This document shows positions 6,006-8,107 of a stretch of 8,107 bases of DNA, piece after piece. This DNA comes from Gallionellaceae bacterium. Lineage in GTDB: Bacteria; Pseudomonadota; Gammaproteobacteria; Burkholderiales; Gallionellaceae. Under the pieces are notes generated by a model that did not search any database, was not told where the DNA came from, and was given only the letters and a program-made list of their open reading frames with translations. Made by a program: the position numbers and the translations under genes. The stretch covers positions 1 through 8,107 of the forward strand of contig JAUSKS010000052.1 in the NCBI GenBank assembly GCA_030646595.1. Direction: 5' to 3'. Within the stretch, counting starts at the first letter, position 1. The number at the start of each line of letters is the position of its first letter.

Positions 6006-6346
6006 ATCGTGTGGTAACGGGCGCGCATTATGGTTTGCGCGATTGGTTGGCGCAGCGTGTTACGGCTGTGCTGATGGTGACCTATATCCTGTTCATGGTG
6101 GGCTATCTGCTGCTGCATCCGCATCTAGGCTACGACCAGTGGATAGCTTTGTTCTCCAGCCAGGTGATGCGCACCTTTTCCTTATTGTTTTTGCTGGCAG
6201 TTTTTTATCATGCCTGGATAGGGGTGCGTGATGTGGTGATGGATTACATCAGCTCGGCGGGGATGCGCCTGACTATTTATGTGGTGGTGATCCTGGCCTT
6301 ATTGTTTTATGTGATTTGGGGAGTGCAAATTTTGTGGGGAATGTAA
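5999..6346 (+). CDS. sdhD: Succinate dehydrogenase hydrophobic membrane anchor subunit
   Basis: This protein has 115 residues, the same length as E. coli SdhD, and three membrane helices at about 21-40, 55-77 and 90-113. HAWIG starts at His71, the heme b axial ligand position in E. coli, and DY at Asp82-Tyr83 matches the E. coli residues lining the ubiquinone site. Together with SdhC it holds the heme and quinone site of complex II in the inner membrane. The ATG at 5999 lies inside the end of sdhC (ATGGTAG) and has GGGAG seven bases upstream, so translation is likely coupled and independently supported. A longer frame starting at 5948 is rejected because it would overlap sdhC extensively and add unrelated residues. 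Its last bases overlap the beginning of sdhA. Confidence 0.95.
   Translation: MVDRVVTGAHYGLRDWLAQRVTAVLMVTYILFMVGYLLLHPHLGYDQWIALFSSQVMRTFSLLFLLAVFYHAWIGVRDVVMDYISSAGMRLTIYVVVILALLFYVIWGVQILWGM
6318..6323 (+). promoter_or_regulatory. Ribosome binding site supporting the sdhA GTG start
   Basis: GGGGAG lies inside the end of sdhD, ten bases before GTG at 6334. This is the best-spaced signal for any in-frame start of sdhA; the TTG at 6316 is too close to use it. Confidence 0.5.
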
Positions 6347-8106
6347 ATATTGCCAAGCGCACATTTGACGTAGTGATCGTAGGTGCAGGCGGTAGCGGCA
6401 TGCGCGCGGCTTTGCATCTTTCTCAGGCCGGGCTGAAAGTGGCGGTGCTGTCCAAGGTGTTTCCCACCCGTTCCCATACCGTGGCTGCGCAAGGTGGTAT
6501 CGCGGCGTCGCTGGGTAATGTCAAAGAAGACAATTGGCACTGGCATATGTACGACACCGTGAAAGGCTCGGATTATCTGGGTGACCAAGACGCCATTGAG
6601 TTCATGTGCCGCGCTGCGCCGGAAGTGGTGTATGAGCTGGAGCATTTCGGCATGCCCTTTGATCGCCTGGATAATGGCAAAATTTATCAGCGGCCATTTG
6701 GTGGCCATATGCAGGATTTCGGCAAGGCCCCGGTCGAGCGCGCCTGTGCTGCTGCCGATCGTACCGGCCATGCCTTGTTGCACACCTTGTATCAGCAGAA
6801 TGTGCAGGCTAACACCAATTTTTTTGTGGAGTGGATGGCGCTGGATTTAATCCGTGATGAAGAAGGCGATGTGCTGGGTGTGGTAGCGATGGAAATCGAA
6901 ACCAGCGAAGTGATGATCTTGCAGGCGCGCGCCACCTTGTTTGCCACGGGCGGTGCAGGGCGCATTTTTCAGGCCAGCACCAATGCCTATATTAATACCG
7001 GCGACGGCTTGGGCATGGCCGCGCGCGCGGGCATACCCCTTGAGGACATGGAATTTTTCCAGTTTCATCCCACTGGCGTTTACGGCGCGGGTGTGCTCAT
7101 TTCAGAAGGTGTGCGGGGTGAAGGCGGTTATCTCATCAACAAGGATGGCGAACGCTTCATGCCGCGCTATGCGCCTACCGCGCAAGACCTGGCCAGCCGC
7201 GATGTGGTATCGCGCGCGATAGCCACGGAAATCAAGGAAGGGCGCGGTTGCGGGCCACATGGCGATCATGTGCTGCTGAAAGCCGATCATCTGGGCGATG
7301 CCGTCATCCGCCAGCGCCTGCCCGGTATACGCGAAATCGCACTCAAATTTGCGCATGTTGATCCAGCTCAGGAGCCGATTCCCGTGGTACCCACCGCGCA
7401 CTACATGATGGGCGGCATTCCCACCAATTATCACGGGCAAGTGGTTGCGCCATATAAAACAGGCCCGGAAGAAGTAGTGCAGGGTTTATATGCGGTGGGC
7501 GAATGCGCCTGCGTGTCAGTGCATGGTGCCAATCGTCTGGGCTGCAATTCGCTGCTGGATCTGCTGGTGTTCGGACGCGAAGCAGCGCGGCAAATTATCG
7601 AAGACTTGCAGCGCAGTCCCCATCCCAAACCTTTGCCTGCAGATGCAGCGGACCGTCCCTTGGCGCGCCTGGCCAGGCTGGAAACACAAACCAATGGCGA
7701 GAACGTAGCCGAGGTCGGCGCGGCCATGCGGCAAGTGATGCAAACGCATTGTGGGGTTTTCCGCTTTCCCGATTTACTGGCTGAGGGTGTAGCCAAAATC
7801 CGCGCTGTGGCAGAACGTGTGCAGCGCACTGCGATCAAGGATCACAGCAAGGTGTTTAATACGGCGCGCGTGGAAGCACTGGAACTCGATAATCTCATCG
7901 AAGTGGCGCAAGCCACCATGCATGCTGCCGCCGCGCGTGAGGAAAGCCGTGGCGGCCATGCGCGCGATGATTTCCCCAAACGTGATGACGATAAATGGCT
8001 GAAGCATTCGCTGTATTTCAGCGAGGGGCATAAGCTGGATTACAAGCCAGTGCGGCTTAAGCCATTGACCGTGGAATCATTTCCACTCAAGGCGCGGGTG
8101 TATTAG
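6334..8106 (+). CDS. sdhA: Succinate dehydrogenase flavoprotein subunit
   Basis: This is the FAD-containing catalytic subunit of complex II, oxidising succinate to fumarate on the cytoplasmic face. From the chosen GTG it has 590 residues, close to the 588 of E. coli SdhA. The dinucleotide-binding loop VGAGGSG is near 16-22. The covalent FAD histidine is His48 in [10 protein letters not shown]. Substrate residues align with E. coli: His245 (FHPTG), Arg289 (SRDVV), His356 (TAHYMMGG) and Arg401 (GANRLG). The C-terminal domain has the [12 protein letters not shown] motif. No ATG start exists: the first in-frame ATG lies past the FAD loop. GTG at 6334 has GGGGAG ten bases upstream and overlaps sdhD by 13 bases; TTG at 6316 and a rare ATT at 6349 are alternatives. 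The gene is complete, and sdhB is expected just past the window. Confidence 0.95.
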   Translation: MGNVNIAKRTFDVVIVGAGGSGMRAALHLSQAGLKVAVLSKVFPTRSHTVAAQGGIAASLGNVKEDNWHWHMYDTVKGSDYLGDQDAIEFMCRAAPEVVYELEHFGMPFDRLDNGKIYQRPFGGHMQDFGKAPVERACAAADRTGHALLHTLYQQNVQANTNFFVEWMALDLIRDEEGDVLGVVAMEIETSEVMILQARATLFATGGAGRIFQASTNAYINTGDGLGMAARAGIPLEDMEFFQFHPTGVYGAGVLISEGVRGEGGYLINKDGERFMPRYAPTAQDLASRDVVSRAIATEIKEGRGCGPHGDHVLLKADHLGDAVIRQRLPGIREIALKFAHVDPAQEPIPVVPTAHYMMGGIPTNYHGQVVAPYKTGPEEVVQGLYAVGECACVSVHGANRLGCNSLLDLLVFGREAARQIIEDLQRSPHPKPLPADAADRPLARLARLETQTNGENVAEVGAAMRQVMQTHCGVFRFPDLLAEGVAKIRAVAERVQRTAIKDHSKVFNTARVEALELDNLIEVAQATMHAAAAREESRGGHARDDFPKRDDDKWLKHSLYFSEGHKLDYKPVRLKPLTVESFPLKARVY

Positions 8107-8107
8107 T

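Noticed and set aside
7612..7650. SdhA segment [11 protein letters not shown], similar to peptides encoded by dispersed repeats
   Set aside because: SdhA relatives have a similar H-x-x-LP-x-DAA stretch at this place, so it looks like native family sequence and not a repeat insertion.

Overview
The window looks like ordinary chromosomal DNA of a Gram-negative proteobacterium. The succinate dehydrogenase genes most resemble, from memory, Betaproteobacteria of the Nitrosomonadales type. The evidence is the sdhC-sdhD-sdhA order, an SdhD of exactly 115 residues with the E. coli-type heme and quinone residues, and an SdhA rich in family-typical motifs. The taxonomic guess is recall-based and could not be checked by search.

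Layout. Positions 1-5403 hold ten genes, all on the minus strand and read from right to left: an SRPBCC/AHSA1-like protein, a VOC (glyoxalase-fold) protein, a PrxQ-like peroxiredoxin, a PhzF-family protein, an EamA/DMT membrane transporter, a GNAT acetyltransferase, a stand-alone GyrI/Cass2-like effector-binding protein, a DUF2164 protein, a MAPEG membrane protein and a second VOC protein cut by the left edge. Gaps run from a 4-base overlap to about 80 bases, so one or two long transcripts are plausible. Positions 5404-5630 are a divergent intergenic region. From 5631 the plus strand carries sdhC, sdhD and sdhA, each overlapping the next. sdhA is complete and ends at 8106, and sdhB would be expected just beyond the right edge.

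How the genes work together. The sdh genes encode the two heme-binding membrane anchors and the flavoprotein of respiratory complex II, linking succinate oxidation to quinone reduction. The minus-strand genes share no single pathway. Most belong to families that bind, modify, export or detoxify small hydrophobic or electrophilic molecules and peroxides, so a general chemical-stress or detoxification locus is the simplest reading. That is inference from family membership and shared orientation.

There is no sign of mobile elements, CRISPR arrays, RNA genes or integron attC sites. I did not find a convincing new biological system. The most worthwhile leads are the ten-gene same-strand detoxification-like cluster, the peroxiredoxin with a non-standard active-site motif, and an sdhA with no ATG start.
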